From Gammaproteobacteria bacterium 45_16_T64 (GTDB lineage Bacteria > Pseudomonadota > Gammaproteobacteria > Pseudomonadales > Ketobacteraceae): a stretch of DNA of 64,000 nucleotides. This document shows positions 1 to 9,133 of this stretch, in pieces (position 1 is the first letter of the stretch; each line of letters starts with the position of its first letter). The DNA is taken from assembly GCA_002162955.1 (NCBI GenBank), contig MABD01000037.1, positions 62,001 through 126,000 on the forward strand, given 5' to 3'. The notes below the pieces were generated by a model that saw only the letters and a list, made by a program, of their open reading frames with translations, was not told where the DNA came from and searched no databases. A program made the translations under genes and the position numbers.

Positions 1-54
1 CATTTTGATGACCCGTTTATATTTGACGATTTAGGTATCACTAAGAAACCGTAA
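1..54 (+). CDS. 3' end of a plus-strand gene, cut by the window edge
   Basis: Frame 1 is open from the first base to a TAA at 52-54 and gives the short tail HFDDPFIFDDLGITKKP. Only 17 residues are visible, so the product cannot be identified. The reading frame is convergent with the aryl polyene operon. Its stop codon lies inside the left arm of the long palindrome that follows, which fits the end of a real gene meeting a shared terminator-like structure. The alternative is chance open frame, which cannot be excluded with so little sequence. Confidence 0.4.
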   Translation, partial: HFDDPFIFDDLGITKKP

Positions 55-129
55 TAGATTGCAGCACAGCCCTGTATAGAATGATATCAATACGTTGTTT
101 CTATACAGGGCTGTGCTGCAATCTATTAC
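51..129. repeat. 31-bp perfect inverted repeat between convergent genes
   Basis: Bases 51-81 are perfectly complementary to 99-129, with a 17-nt spacer (82-98). The arm begins GTAATAGATTGCAGCACAGC. As RNA it would form a very long hairpin in either direction. It begins at the stop codon of the plus-strand gene and ends 7 bases from the stop codon of the last aryl polyene gene, so a bidirectional terminator or RNA-stabilising hairpin is the simplest reading. Neither side has a strong U tract (plus-strand exit is A-rich, minus-strand exit is only TTTCTT). A remnant of a palindromic repeat element is the alternative. Confidence 0.75.
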
Positions 130-136
130 AAAAAAG

Positions 137-1363
137 TTACGAGTAGCGTTTAAAGATAAGTGAGGTATTTATACCACCGAACGCAAAATTATTACTCATA
201 ACATATTCGTTCTTCATCTCACGTCCAGAACCGACGATATAATCTAGGTCGCCACAACGTTCATCAACATTATCCAGATTCATATTCGCAGCATACCAAT
301 CATTGTTTAGCATGTGAATCGTAGCCCATGCTTCAATTGCGCCACAAGCCCCCAAGGTATGCCCCAAGTAGCCCTTCAGCGATGTAATAGGTATGTTGTT
401 TCCAAACGCAGCCAACGTTGCCTGAGTTTCAGCGATATCTCCTTGCTCTGTCGCAGTACCATGAGCACACACAAAACCAATTTCAGAGGCTGGAAGGTTT
501 GCATCCGCAAGCGCTAAGTTCATTGCCACTTCCATCGTCTCTTTGGATGGAGAGGTAATGTGCTTTCCATCTGAATTAGTGCCAAAGCCCACCAGTTCTG
601 CCAGAATATTCGCACCTCGCGCTTTAGCAAACTCATATTCCTCAAGAATCAATACGCCAGCTCCTTCACCAATAACAAGGCCATCTCGATCTTTATCAAA
701 TGGACGTGGGGAACGCTGAGGATCTTTATTCATCAGGCTAGTTGCAAACAACGTATCAAAAACTGCTGACTGTGTTGCGCATTGCTCTTCCGCCCCACCC
801 GCGATCATCACCTTTTGCTTACCCGATTGAATCGCTTCATAGGCATACCCTATTCCTTGACTGCCAGAAGTGCATGCCGATGACGTGGTAATCACTCGAC
901 CTTTTGCGCCAAAAAACACCCCAATGTTCACCGGCGATGTATGTGACATCATCTTGATATAGGTGGTTGCATTAAGCCCATCGGTACGCTTATTGATAAG
1001 CATATTGCCAAAATCTCCTACCGCAGATGGCGTACCTGAGCTAGACCCAAAAGACACACCTAGCTCGCCCGACTGAACAATCGGATCGCCAAGCAATCCT
1101 GCGTTCTCCAGCGCCAGTTCGGCAGCACGAGTCGATAATACTGCCACTCGCCCCATACTGCGCAATTGCCTACGTGTATAGTGGGATGGGGTTTCAAAGT
1201 CCAACACTGGACCGCCTAAACGGGTATTAAGGCCTTCGTATTCGTCCCATTCCGTCATGTAACGAATACCACTTTGTTTATCACGCAATTGACTAGAGAA
1301 GGTTTCCCAATCGTGGCCCAACGACGTAATACTCGACATACCGGTAACAACAACACGTTTCAT
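137..1363 (-). CDS. apeR: beta-ketoacyl-ACP synthase of the aryl polyene cluster (ApeR-like)
   Basis: A 408-residue FabF/KAS-II-type condensing enzyme. The thiolase-fold Cys-His-His triad is intact: Cys164 in SSACTSGS, His301 in CAHGTAT and His335 in LGHTLGA. It should catalyse decarboxylative Claisen condensation of malonyl-ACP onto the growing polyene or its starter. It is the last gene of the operon; its start overlaps the stop of the ketoreductase gene by one base, which indicates translational coupling. The symbol follows the E. coli/Xenorhabdus aryl polyene nomenclature, where the terminal KS is ApeR. FabF of primary metabolism is the alternative, but the gene context argues against it. 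Confidence 0.85.
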   Translation of the reverse strand: MKRVVVTGMSSITSLGHDWETFSSQLRDKQSGIRYMTEWDEYEGLNTRLGGPVLDFETPSHYTRRQLRSMGRVAVLSTRAAELALENAGLLGDPIVQSGELGVSFGSSSGTPSAVGDFGNMLINKRTDGLNATTYIKMMSHTSPVNIGVFFGAKGRVITTSSACTSGSQGIGYAYEAIQSGKQKVMIAGGAEEQCATQSAVFDTLFATSLMNKDPQRSPRPFDKDRDGLVIGEGAGVLILEEYEFAKARGANILAELVGFGTNSDGKHITSPSKETMEVAMNLALADANLPASEIGFVCAHGTATEQGDIAETQATLAAFGNNIPITSLKGYLGHTLGACGAIEAWATIHMLNNDWYAANMNLDNVDERCGDLDYIVGSGREMKNEYVMSNNFAFGGINTSLIFKRYS

Positions 1364-2088
1364 CAGAACATACCACCATTGACAGAAATAACTTGGCGCG
1401 TAACATACGCGGCATTATCAGAAAACAAATAACCTACAAGTCCAGCGACTTCTTCTGGTTTGCCTAAACGGCGAACTGGAATCATTTTCTTCACTTCACC
1501 CACCGGCACATCAGAAACCATGTCGGTTTCAATTAACCCAGGTGCAACACAATTCACCGTAATTTTTCGCTTGGCTAATTCAATCGCCAATGACTTCGTT
1601 GCCGCAGCAATACCTGCCTTTGCCGCACTGTAATTCACTTGCCCGCGATTCCCCATAATGCCAGAAACAGAAGACAAGGTAACAATACGGCCACCTTTTT
1701 TACCTCGAATCATCGGCATCACAATCGGATGGATAACATTATAGAATCCTCCCAAATTAGTGGTAATCACGCCATCCCATTCCTCACCGGTCATGGAGGG
1801 GAAGGCGTTATCAGCAGCAATTCCCGCATTCGCCACCGCACCATAATAAGCACCATTAGCGTCCATATCATCAACAATGATCTTTTCTGTTTCGGCTCGA
1901 TCAGCTATATCAAACTGCAATAAACGCGTCTCTCCACCGAGGTCTCGAATTTCTGCACAGGTTTCTTCAGCTTGTGACACGCCAGAGCGACAATGAACCA
2001 CCACGCCAAACCCATCGCTAGCTAACTGAAGCGCTATACTTTTACCGATTCCCCGGCTCGAACCGGTCACTAATACCCACCGTGTCAT
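1363..2088 (-). CDS. apeQ: 3-oxoacyl-ACP reductase of the aryl polyene cluster (FabG/ApeQ-like)
   Basis: A 241-residue classical short-chain dehydrogenase. It has the NADP-binding TGSSRGIG motif (8-15), NAG at 87-89, and the catalytic Ser140-Tyr153-Lys157 set in LSSVSG and NYSAAKAG. It reduces the beta-keto group after each condensation, so that the dehydratases can make the conjugated double bonds. Start and stop codons overlap those of both neighbours by one base. Length is normal for FabG. Confidence 0.88.
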   Translation of the reverse strand: MTRWVLVTGSSRGIGKSIALQLASDGFGVVVHCRSGVSQAEETCAEIRDLGGETRLLQFDIADRAETEKIIVDDMDANGAYYGAVANAGIAADNAFPSMTGEEWDGVITTNLGGFYNVIHPIVMPMIRGKKGGRIVTLSSVSGIMGNRGQVNYSAAKAGIAAATKSLAIELAKRKITVNCVAPGLIETDMVSDVPVGEVKKMIPVRRLGKPEEVAGLVGYLFSDNAAYVTRQVISVNGGMF

Positions 2089-2579
2089 TATGATTCTCCT
2101 GCTAGAAACGCATCTACATCATGGGGTTGATATACATTGAGATTGGCAGTGACCCATGGCTCATCCGCACATTCTTCATTTTCGTTAGCGGGATAGATAG
2201 CACACTCAAATACACCTAACCCTGATTCTTCATTATGTAATGGTTTTGCGCTGACAAATAACGTTTGGCCAAGAGCAAAACTAGACACTTTCGACGTGTA
2301 TCGCCGCGAGCCCAATAACAGCCCAACCTTCACGGGCTCACCTTTACCTTTCGCTTGAATCCCTGCGTAAGCGGCAATCGACTGCGCCATATATTCTATT
2401 CCAACCCACGCTGGCACCTGTCCATCTCGTATGAAATAGGTGTCATCGGTAATACGTAAAGACGCCATAACATGATCATCATTCGCGCTAATCAAACGTT
2501 CTAAAAAGACCATCTTACGTGAATGCGGAACTACATCTTCTACTGCCAATTCACTTACTTTAAATTCAGTTATTTTCAT
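2088..2579 (-). CDS. apeP: hotdog-fold 3-hydroxyacyl-ACP dehydratase (ApeP-like)
   Basis: A 163-residue hotdog protein with the stretch PAWVGIEYMAQSIAAYAG that typifies the aryl polyene dehydratase family, and a His near the N-terminus (PHS, around residue 19) that probably serves as the catalytic base. It is expected to dehydrate 3-hydroxyacyl-ACP intermediates to the trans double bond. The gene overlaps the upstream ketosynthase by 4 bases and the downstream ketoreductase by one. A second hotdog protein of the cluster is at 12484-12846; heterodimeric dehydratases are known in this pathway, so the two may act together (inference). Confidence 0.82.
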   Translation of the reverse strand: MKITEFKVSELAVEDVVPHSRKMVFLERLISANDDHVMASLRITDDTYFIRDGQVPAWVGIEYMAQSIAAYAGIQAKGKGEPVKVGLLLGSRRYTSKVSSFALGQTLFVSAKPLHNEESGLGVFECAIYPANENEECADEPWVTANLNVYQPHDVDAFLAGES

Positions 2580-3784
2580 GACGATTGCCCAATCACTACC
2601 GAGACATTACTACCACCAAAAGCAAAAGAGTTACTAAGGCAATAATATCGTGAGTTATTTTCTGTGAGTGTTTCGCCAGGCTGTACGAAACGAATCTTAC
2701 ATGTTTTATCATCGGGTTGAGCATCCCAGATTTGTTGAGGTAGCACCCGTTGTTTGTTCAGATCTGATAGCACCAGATAACAAAAACCTACTTCAATCGC
2801 CCCTGCGGCCCCCAAAGTATGTCCAACCTGTCCCTTAGTTGAGCTCGCAGCAACATCATTTCCAAATACTGAATGCACCGCAGTGCTTTCCATCGCATCA
2901 TTTTGCGGTGTCGCGGTTCCATGCAGGTTAATATAATCTATATCTTTGGGTAACAGGCCAGAACGACGAAGCGCCTCTGACATCGCTGTTATCGCGCCTG
3001 TTCCGTCAGGATGTGGGGCTGAGATATGATGAGCATCAGATGCCTCACCCACGCCACACATTTCAATAGCTGACTTTTTCTTTGTCATTAGATACAGCGC
3101 AGCGCCCTCACCTATATTGATTCCATCACGGTTTTGGCTAAAAGGGTTACAACGATCAGCAGATACCGCCGAAAGTGAGGAAAAACCATTTAAGGTGAGC
3201 TTGCATAAGGTATCAACGCCACCCACAATCACCGCATCACAATGCCCGGTCTCTAATAGTCGTTGCCCAGACGCAAACACTTTTGCACTAGAAGAACACG
3301 CTGTCGATATCGTAAGTGCCGGGCCTCGCAGGTCGAGGTAGCTCGCTAGGAACTCAGAGGGGCCACCAATTTCCTGTTGGGAATAATGAAACTCCGAAGG
3401 CAGCTGGTTGCTCTTTCTAAATGTTGACAGCGCGGACTCCCCTTTGGCGATACCCGAAGTACTGGTTCCTAATACTACACCAACTCTAGTATTGCCAAAT
3501 TCAGAAATCGCTGCATCAACCACCGTCGCTATTTCATCCAGCACATGTACAAGCAACCGGTTGTTACGGCAATCGAAACGGGCATACTGTTTTGGCAGCT
3601 TTTCTAAAATAAAAGGTAACTGTCCGACTACAACTTCTTGGCCAGCCACGTAAGCATCAGATTTAGCCAGGCCTGAGCGCTGTTCAAGGGGAGCACTGGC
3701 TTCAGCAAATAATTTGTTGGCCACAGCAGATTTATCCTTTCCCAATCCACACGCAATCCCCATCGCGTTTAAATAAACTGGCAT
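2576..3784 (-). CDS. apeO: beta-ketoacyl-ACP synthase (ApeO-like)
   Basis: A 402-residue condensing enzyme with a complete Cys163 (STACSSS), His288 (NLHGTAT) and His322 (VGHTLGA) triad. In characterised aryl polyene systems the ApeO ketosynthase pairs with the chain-length-factor-like ApeC to extend the polyene; here the ApeC-like gene is the first of the operon. The ATG start lies one base after the stop of the DUF3261 lipoprotein gene. The C-terminus ends in the usual NSFAFGGSN strand of KAS enzymes. Confidence 0.85.
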   Translation of the reverse strand: MPVYLNAMGIACGLGKDKSAVANKLFAEASAPLEQRSGLAKSDAYVAGQEVVVGQLPFILEKLPKQYARFDCRNNRLLVHVLDEIATVVDAAISEFGNTRVGVVLGTSTSGIAKGESALSTFRKSNQLPSEFHYSQQEIGGPSEFLASYLDLRGPALTISTACSSSAKVFASGQRLLETGHCDAVIVGGVDTLCKLTLNGFSSLSAVSADRCNPFSQNRDGINIGEGAALYLMTKKKSAIEMCGVGEASDAHHISAPHPDGTGAITAMSEALRRSGLLPKDIDYINLHGTATPQNDAMESTAVHSVFGNDVAASSTKGQVGHTLGAAGAIEVGFCYLVLSDLNKQRVLPQQIWDAQPDDKTCKIRFVQPGETLTENNSRYYCLSNSFAFGGSNVSVVIGQSS

Positions 3785-3785
3785 A

Positions 3786-4394
3786 TTATTCTTCCAACCG
3801 CTGAACGTCGACGGTATTGAACACTACACGATACCCAAGCTGATGATGCTCAAAATCGGCTTTCCCCAACATTTTATCGCTGTATTGATAGTGAACAGTG
3901 ATGATTTCACCTCCATCTTTTAACAATATACGCTGCTTATCCCGCTCGACGATGTCATAGCCCTTTGCACGGTAGATCGCCCTCAATTCAGTCAAGGGCC
4001 AGAATGACAATTGAAAATCTCGCAATACGACCGGCACATGAAATGCATCAGGTAACAATGGCATTTTCTCAGAAATCAAATGCGTCCCTATATACTGCAA
4101 GGTAAAAAACGGCGAACCAAAATGACTTAGCCCAGCCAATCGAATTTCTGTAGCATCAATCTCAGTTTGTTGAATCATTGAAAATTTCCGAGACCCAATA
4201 CTCACATCCACCTGTTGAGTAATCGCCAATGAACGACCAAATGTCGATGCTTTAGCAAATACCAAGTCCTGAGACAGCATGCGTTTCGCCTGTGATTGCA
4301 CCACCCCATCGACCCATGAGCAGCCTGTTGAAACGAGCAATAGCAACGCCAACAAAATCGCCGCTCCACCTTGTTTGAAATGAGTTTGATTCAT
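3786..4394 (-). CDS. apeN: DUF3261 lipoprotein of the aryl polyene cluster (ApeN-like)
   Basis: A 202-residue protein starting at the ATG that overlaps the upstream TAA (TAATG). A hydrophobic signal peptide ends in the lipobox VSTGC with Cys25 as the lipidated residue. The body is predicted beta-rich and resembles the DUF3261 lipoproteins that accompany aryl polyene clusters. With the LolA-like protein and the MMPL exporter it probably forms the route that carries the aryl polyene lipid to the outer membrane. The detailed role is unknown. An earlier non-ATG start is possible but lies inside the flavoprotein gene. Confidence 0.75.
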   Translation of the reverse strand: MNQTHFKQGGAAILLALLLLVSTGCSWVDGVVQSQAKRMLSQDLVFAKASTFGRSLAITQQVDVSIGSRKFSMIQQTEIDATEIRLAGLSHFGSPFFTLQYIGTHLISEKMPLLPDAFHVPVVLRDFQLSFWPLTELRAIYRAKGYDIVERDKQRILLKDGGEIITVHYQYSDKMLGKADFEHHQLGYRVVFNTVDVQRLEE

Positions 4395-5650
4395 TAGGAA
4401 TATACCGACTGACACACTTTGGCTAACACGCTCATTTTTCTGCGACTATCCGCAACATAGGGGTTACTCGTATCCCACGCGTAGCCTGCAAGTATCGAAG
4501 AGATCATTTCTTTTATTTCATCGCTCTTAGCATTGGAAAAAATAATGCTCTGTAGTTTTCCGTTATACCAGGTATCAACAAAGGTTCTAAACGTATTAAC
4601 GCCCAACCCTAAAGGCTCTGCATATTCGCTTTGCCAATCGACAACGTCACCGTTAAATTGCTTTGCTAATAGCGTCACTGCCAAATCGGCTGAGTACATG
4701 GCTATCGTCACACCCGAGGAAAATACTGGATCAAGAAACTCTCCCGCATTCCCCAAAAGAGCATAACCCTCCCCAAACATTTGCTTTACGTTACATGAGT
4801 AGCCTGTCAGCTGCCTGGCAGGAAAATCGAATATTGCGTTGGCCAACAAATCAGATAAATAAGGATCTTCGCTAATAGCTGTTTGTAGTATTTCCACGTC
4901 ACTATTATCGCCATACTTCTCGAACCAACTGGGTTCTGCAACGATCCCAAGAGAGCATCGCCCGTCCGAGAACGGGATCAACCAGTACCAGACTTCTTCA
5001 TTTTCAGGGTGGACCGTCACTAATATTTTACTTCTATCGTAACCTTGGCTATCGATGTTATCTCGAACATGAGTGAATACTGAACGCCTTACAGGAAAAT
5101 CCGAAGGCTCTTCAATATCGAGTAATCGCGGCAACACCCGCCCAAACCCGCTAGCATCCAGGATGAATTTGCATTCAATTCGATGTTCACTCCCTGCCTC
5201 AGAGCGGCACAACACACTGGGACTCCCGCCAGTAACAACATCGATCACTTCAACCTGATAGTGAACCTCTGCACCTTTGGCTTCTGCCTCGTCAATCAAT
5301 ACCTTATCAAAAGAACCACGTTCGACTTGAAAGGTAGTACCCCAGCCTGGCGTAAACTTCTCTTCAAAATTAAACGCTTCGTATTCTCCATGGCGTTGAA
5401 ATGCAGCGCCATTCTTAAACTGAAACCCTGCTGGTTCCGCTGCCTTTTGGACCGCATTCATAAAACCGGCTTTTTCAATAAATGCCATGCATTGTGGCAA
5501 TAAACTTTCCCCAATAGAAAAACGCGGAAAAACCTGCTTCTCCAACACCAACACCTTAAGCCCCTGCTGAACTAACAAACCGGCCGCAACAGACCCTGAA
5601 GGGCCAGCACCGATTATGACTACATCAACATTTGAGGATATGTTCTTCAT
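4394..5650 (-). CDS. FAD-dependent oxidoreductase with flavin-dependent halogenase motifs
   Basis: A 418-residue flavoprotein. It has the dinucleotide-binding GAGPSG motif (14-19), Asp165-Ala-Ser-Gly as the second FAD contact, and two marks of flavin-dependent halogenases: WYWLIP at 221-226, which fits WxWxIP exactly, and Lys79 in FKNGAAF at the position of the catalytic lysine that carries the halogenating species. Such genes occur in xanthomonadin-type clusters, whose pigments can be brominated. A marine source would supply bromide. The gene overlaps the exporter gene by 4 bases (ATGA) and the lipoprotein gene by one. The alternative is a geranylgeranyl-reductase-like desaturase or reductase of the polyene; the WxWxIP motif tips the balance towards halogenation, but activity is unproven. 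Confidence 0.7.
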   Translation of the reverse strand: MKNISSNVDVVIIGAGPSGSVAAGLLVQQGLKVLVLEKQVFPRFSIGESLLPQCMAFIEKAGFMNAVQKAAEPAGFQFKNGAAFQRHGEYEAFNFEEKFTPGWGTTFQVERGSFDKVLIDEAEAKGAEVHYQVEVIDVVTGGSPSVLCRSEAGSEHRIECKFILDASGFGRVLPRLLDIEEPSDFPVRRSVFTHVRDNIDSQGYDRSKILVTVHPENEEVWYWLIPFSDGRCSLGIVAEPSWFEKYGDNSDVEILQTAISEDPYLSDLLANAIFDFPARQLTGYSCNVKQMFGEGYALLGNAGEFLDPVFSSGVTIAMYSADLAVTLLAKQFNGDVVDWQSEYAEPLGLGVNTFRTFVDTWYNGKLQSIIFSNAKSDEIKEMISSILAGYAWDTSNPYVADSRRKMSVLAKVCQSVYS

Positions 5651-8004
5651 TGATCACCTTGAGATTTCATTGCATACATTGGGGATAAAAAATAGACACA
5701 ACTAATGCCTACTAACATGGTAAAACCAAAGCCACTAATTGCGTTCGTTTGACTCAACGCAAGTAACCCAAACGACAGTATTGTGGTAATTGCAGATAAC
5801 GTTATCGACAACATTGTCGGTGCGGCAGCACCTTCGTTTTCTGCAAAAAACAGCACATAATCGATACCTATACCTAAAATCAATATCAATGCAAACACAT
5901 TAAATAAGTTAAACACAGAACCAACATACCCCACTGCACCCAGTGCGACCCAAGCCGCTACCATTGGAGGTAACATGTAGATTGCCCCTGTCTTAATGCC
6001 GTAGCGAACCATCAAGAAAATCGCGATCAAACAATATGCCAACAACACCCACAATGTTGTACTTTCACGGTATTCCTTTAACACTGAAGAAAAATCCGCG
6101 ACTTGATCAATCCACACCACATCGGTCAACTCCCTCTCCACATCCAGCAATGCATTAACATCGTGCACATTGCTTAACGTAACAACAGAGTAGTAACGTC
6201 CTTCCACTAATCCAATCCATTGAGCCTTCGTCCTCTCAAATAACGCGGATGCTGAAAACGCATCAAAAGTCATCTGATTATTATTTTGGGCTAGAAATGC
6301 GTCCATGAATGCAGCCTGCTGATCATCATCAAATCCAATCGTCTGATAGTAATCCGCCCATTGATCATCACTCACCAAGCTTTGTCGTCGTAAATTGTAA
6401 TTCTCAGCTTGGGTCTTAATACTAGGTAAGACCTGTGTAATACCATTAAAGCGCTTGACAGCACCGGCATTTTTAAGCTGCTCCAACTTGCTGAGCAGGG
6501 CCTCTTCTGTTTGCAACGCAGCCTGAACAGTATCGCCACTCACCAAATAGAATTGAAATGCAGAGCGAACCCCCATAATGTCAAAGAATCGTTTCTCTTC
6601 ACTCTTCAAACTCTCAGGCGAGGACTGTAATAACCTGACATCATCCAATGGTGTCAATAGAAAGACGCCTGGTGACATCGCCACCACCACCAGCATCAGC
6701 ACCCTATATTTATGCCTCATAACAGCAGTGTGCGGCAGCGCCAGCATTACGCTAGAAAATCTCTTGGCTCTGGTCGCAACAATACCAGTGGCGCCTTGCC
6801 ATAATGGAAATAAACAAACCACACACAAAAAGGACGCAAACAGGCCAACGGCAGAGAACAATGCCACTTGCTGCATCAACGCAAATGGCCCAACCCCCAT
6901 CGATAAATACGCGACTACGCTCGTCAACATTCCCAGAGTAATTCCTGGTAATACCCGCCTCAGCGCGGAGGCACCGTTGTACCCTCCTGACGTAGCGCCG
7001 TCATAGTTCTTCTCAGCATAAAAGTGAAAAGCGTAATCAATGGTCACACCAATCAAACTTGCACCGAACACCAACGATAATACATGAATACGACCAAACA
7101 CGTGGAAGCACACGACAAGTGCAGCCAATACTCCACTACCTATTGCGACACAACTCAGTACAAGTGGAACAACCGAGCGAAATGTCAGAGTAAGTAACAA
7201 CAAGACACCAAACGCGCTGCCCACACCAACGGTCGACACTTCCTTTTTGCCTTGGCTTACTCCCGCTGCAGCATGGTAAACCGTGCCAACTGACACAATC
7301 GATACATCTCTGGAGGTACCCAATACAGTCTGCTGGATCAACCGAACATCGCTTACCAACGCAATTTGATGGTCCATAGGCAAAGCCACGTCCCCCAGAT
7401 CTACATCGATAAAGAAATAAGTCTTTCCTTCGTGACTGCGGGTCAGCCAGTGATCTGTGATAGAAAATATCGATACGCTTTCAGTGAGTTCTTTCAGAAA
7501 ATCGACAAACAACAGTTGCGGGTCATATTGCAACAATAACGAATCCGTAACGCCTAGCGGCGAAAATAACATCTGTAAACTTTGCTGCTTCAGTTCGGTC
7601 GCTCTCCCCTGCGACAACATTTCCTTGGCAGCAGAGGAGAGCAGTTGATATCGGTGCTTATATAAGAGCGAGTTAGCAGTTTCGCTTGCATTATCCATTG
7701 CGCCATTAACGGAGGATACATATTCACTACCGTTTAGCTTTTCTACCAATAACTCTGCGGCCTGCTTAGCGGATGCAGGTTCATCAGCCCCCACAAAGAA
7801 CAAAATCTTGTTGCTAATAGATTGTTGATAGTATTTCACTGCCGTATTTACCGAAGCATCCTGCGATTCCTCCGGTAACAATGAGAATATATCGCCATCG
7901 ACAGGCCACCCCTGAACCACAATCCTGCAAAAATCTGCAACCACTAATGCAAACAAACAACCCCATAGAATGGCGCGCACGTGATGTTTATTTGCATCAA
8001 ACAT
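5647..8004 (-). CDS. apeM: MMPL/RND-type lipid exporter (ApeM-like)
   Basis: A 785-residue inner-membrane protein with the duplicated RND layout: an N-terminal membrane helix, a large periplasmic domain, a helix bundle, then a second copy. Each bundle carries the MMPL signature IDY with an acidic residue in the membrane, Asp323 in GVTIDYAFHF and Asp715 in GIGIDYVLFF, which relay protons in the family. It is expected to move the aryl polyene lipid out of the inner membrane, using the proton gradient. It starts 3 bases after the LolA-like gene and overlaps the flavoprotein gene by 4 bases. Confidence 0.85.
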   Translation of the reverse strand: MFDANKHHVRAILWGCLFALVVADFCRIVVQGWPVDGDIFSLLPEESQDASVNTAVKYYQQSISNKILFFVGADEPASAKQAAELLVEKLNGSEYVSSVNGAMDNASETANSLLYKHRYQLLSSAAKEMLSQGRATELKQQSLQMLFSPLGVTDSLLLQYDPQLLFVDFLKELTESVSIFSITDHWLTRSHEGKTYFFIDVDLGDVALPMDHQIALVSDVRLIQQTVLGTSRDVSIVSVGTVYHAAAGVSQGKKEVSTVGVGSAFGVLLLLTLTFRSVVPLVLSCVAIGSGVLAALVVCFHVFGRIHVLSLVFGASLIGVTIDYAFHFYAEKNYDGATSGGYNGASALRRVLPGITLGMLTSVVAYLSMGVGPFALMQQVALFSAVGLFASFLCVVCLFPLWQGATGIVATRAKRFSSVMLALPHTAVMRHKYRVLMLVVVAMSPGVFLLTPLDDVRLLQSSPESLKSEEKRFFDIMGVRSAFQFYLVSGDTVQAALQTEEALLSKLEQLKNAGAVKRFNGITQVLPSIKTQAENYNLRRQSLVSDDQWADYYQTIGFDDDQQAAFMDAFLAQNNNQMTFDAFSASALFERTKAQWIGLVEGRYYSVVTLSNVHDVNALLDVERELTDVVWIDQVADFSSVLKEYRESTTLWVLLAYCLIAIFLMVRYGIKTGAIYMLPPMVAAWVALGAVGYVGSVFNLFNVFALILILGIGIDYVLFFAENEGAAAPTMLSITLSAITTILSFGLLALSQTNAISGFGFTMLVGISCVYFLSPMYAMKSQGDQ

Positions 8005-8007
8005 GTG

Positions 8008-8715
8008 CTATCCCTTAAAACAGCGAGCAGAGACATCAAAGGGTTGATCATTCGCTGCCGAGAATTCAATAACAGTCTGATCACCGCTTTGATTCACAAA
8101 AGTCACCCAACGCAATGTCGAATCCCCGATCAAGCGAATTTCTTTTGGCTTCCCATATTGGTTTTTACCTTTAGGTTTCATTCCGACAACCCAGCCAGCT
8201 TTAGGCATACCGTCTCGTAGTAGATACACATCAAACGACAACAATATATCGCTCACATCTCCAGTAAAAACCGAAGAGAACAGCGATGCGAGTTCCCTTA
8301 CCACCGGATTTTTATCTGTACTCATTACTTGCTCGGAGCCATCGCGGTTCCTTTGGATAATGGCCTCCTTGGTAATAATCATCAACGCAGGAAACGGCCG
8401 CGCTATCGCCCAGCACGCCCCCTTATCCTCGTCCAGTAGAAAATAGCCACTCGATTGTAGCGGCTTTGATAAAATTGCAATCTTTCGACGCTGCGTAAAC
8501 GCCAATACCTCACCCTCTACCGGAGACAACCGGATCCCTTCTATCTCTAGAGCATCACGTTTTGTAACCTGATTCGCTTCGTCAAAGATAGTCGAATCTG
8601 CCAATACGGCATCGAGATCCCAAGCTGTTTGTGCCAACACCAAACCTGAAACAAAATACATGGTCAATGCCAAGAGATAGCGACCTGCTATCTTTATCAC
8701 TTTTCTGCTAGACAT
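8008..8715 (-). CDS. apeL: LolA-like outer-membrane lipoprotein carrier (ApeL-like)
   Basis: A 235-residue periplasmic protein. The N-terminal signal peptide has basic residues, a hydrophobic core and a likely cleavage after VLA (around residue 28). The rest resembles LolA: an antiparallel beta sheet expected to hold a lipid in a hydrophobic groove. In the aryl polyene pathway it probably escorts the pigment lipid across the periplasm. Its start overlaps the thioesterase gene by 8 bases. Confidence 0.78.
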   Translation of the reverse strand: MSSRKVIKIAGRYLLALTMYFVSGLVLAQTAWDLDAVLADSTIFDEANQVTKRDALEIEGIRLSPVEGEVLAFTQRRKIAILSKPLQSSGYFLLDEDKGACWAIARPFPALMIITKEAIIQRNRDGSEQVMSTDKNPVVRELASLFSSVFTGDVSDILLSFDVYLLRDGMPKAGWVVGMKPKGKNQYGKPKEIRLIGDSTLRWVTFVNQSGDQTVIEFSAANDQPFDVSARCFKG

Positions 8716-9133
8716 CTTTCACTCCCAACCGGTCGAGTAATATTTGCGGCGAGGCAAAACACATTTCATTGTTTTTCATATCCACTGCAACCTGAACCGT
8801 ATGGCCCCTCGTCAATCGCACACCGGTTTTTTCATCATGAATTTCATATTGTATTTTTAATCGATTTTCATATTCGACAACTGCCGAGGTCACGACAATA
8901 TCCTGATCGTATTGCGCCGGTTTAGCGTATCGGATATTAAGATCAATAACTGGCCAGGAATAACCTGACGCCACCATGTCCAAGTAGCCATAACCCAACG
9001 TTTCGAAAAGTTCACAACGCGCGACTTCAAAATACTTCACGTAGTGGCCGTGCCATGCAATACGTAACATATCAACGTCATGAAACGGTACTTTGATGGT
9101 GGTTTCAGCACTCACGATGGCATTCTTGATCAC
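8708..9133 (-). CDS. apeK: 4HBT-family acyl-CoA/acyl-ACP thioesterase (ApeK-like)
   Basis: A 141-residue hotdog thioesterase with the active-site stretch FHDVDMLRIAWHGHY; Asp21 aligns with the nucleophile Asp17 of 4-hydroxybenzoyl-CoA thioesterase. It probably edits or releases acyl thioesters in the pathway. The start is a GTG directly after the TAA of the ammonia-lyase gene, supported by a GGGAG ribosome binding site 9 bases upstream inside the preceding gene. Confidence 0.8.
   Translation of the reverse strand: MIKNAIVSAETTIKVPFHDVDMLRIAWHGHYVKYFEVARCELFETLGYGYLDMVASGYSWPVIDLNIRYAKPAQYDQDIVVTSAVVEYENRLKIQYEIHDEKTGVRLTRGHTVQVAVDMKNNEMCFASPQILLDRLGVKDV

Noticed and set aside
137-1363. ApeR-like gene as the housekeeping fabF
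   Set aside because: It is the end of a tightly coupled pigment operon and differs in context from fabD-fabG-acpP-fabF loci.
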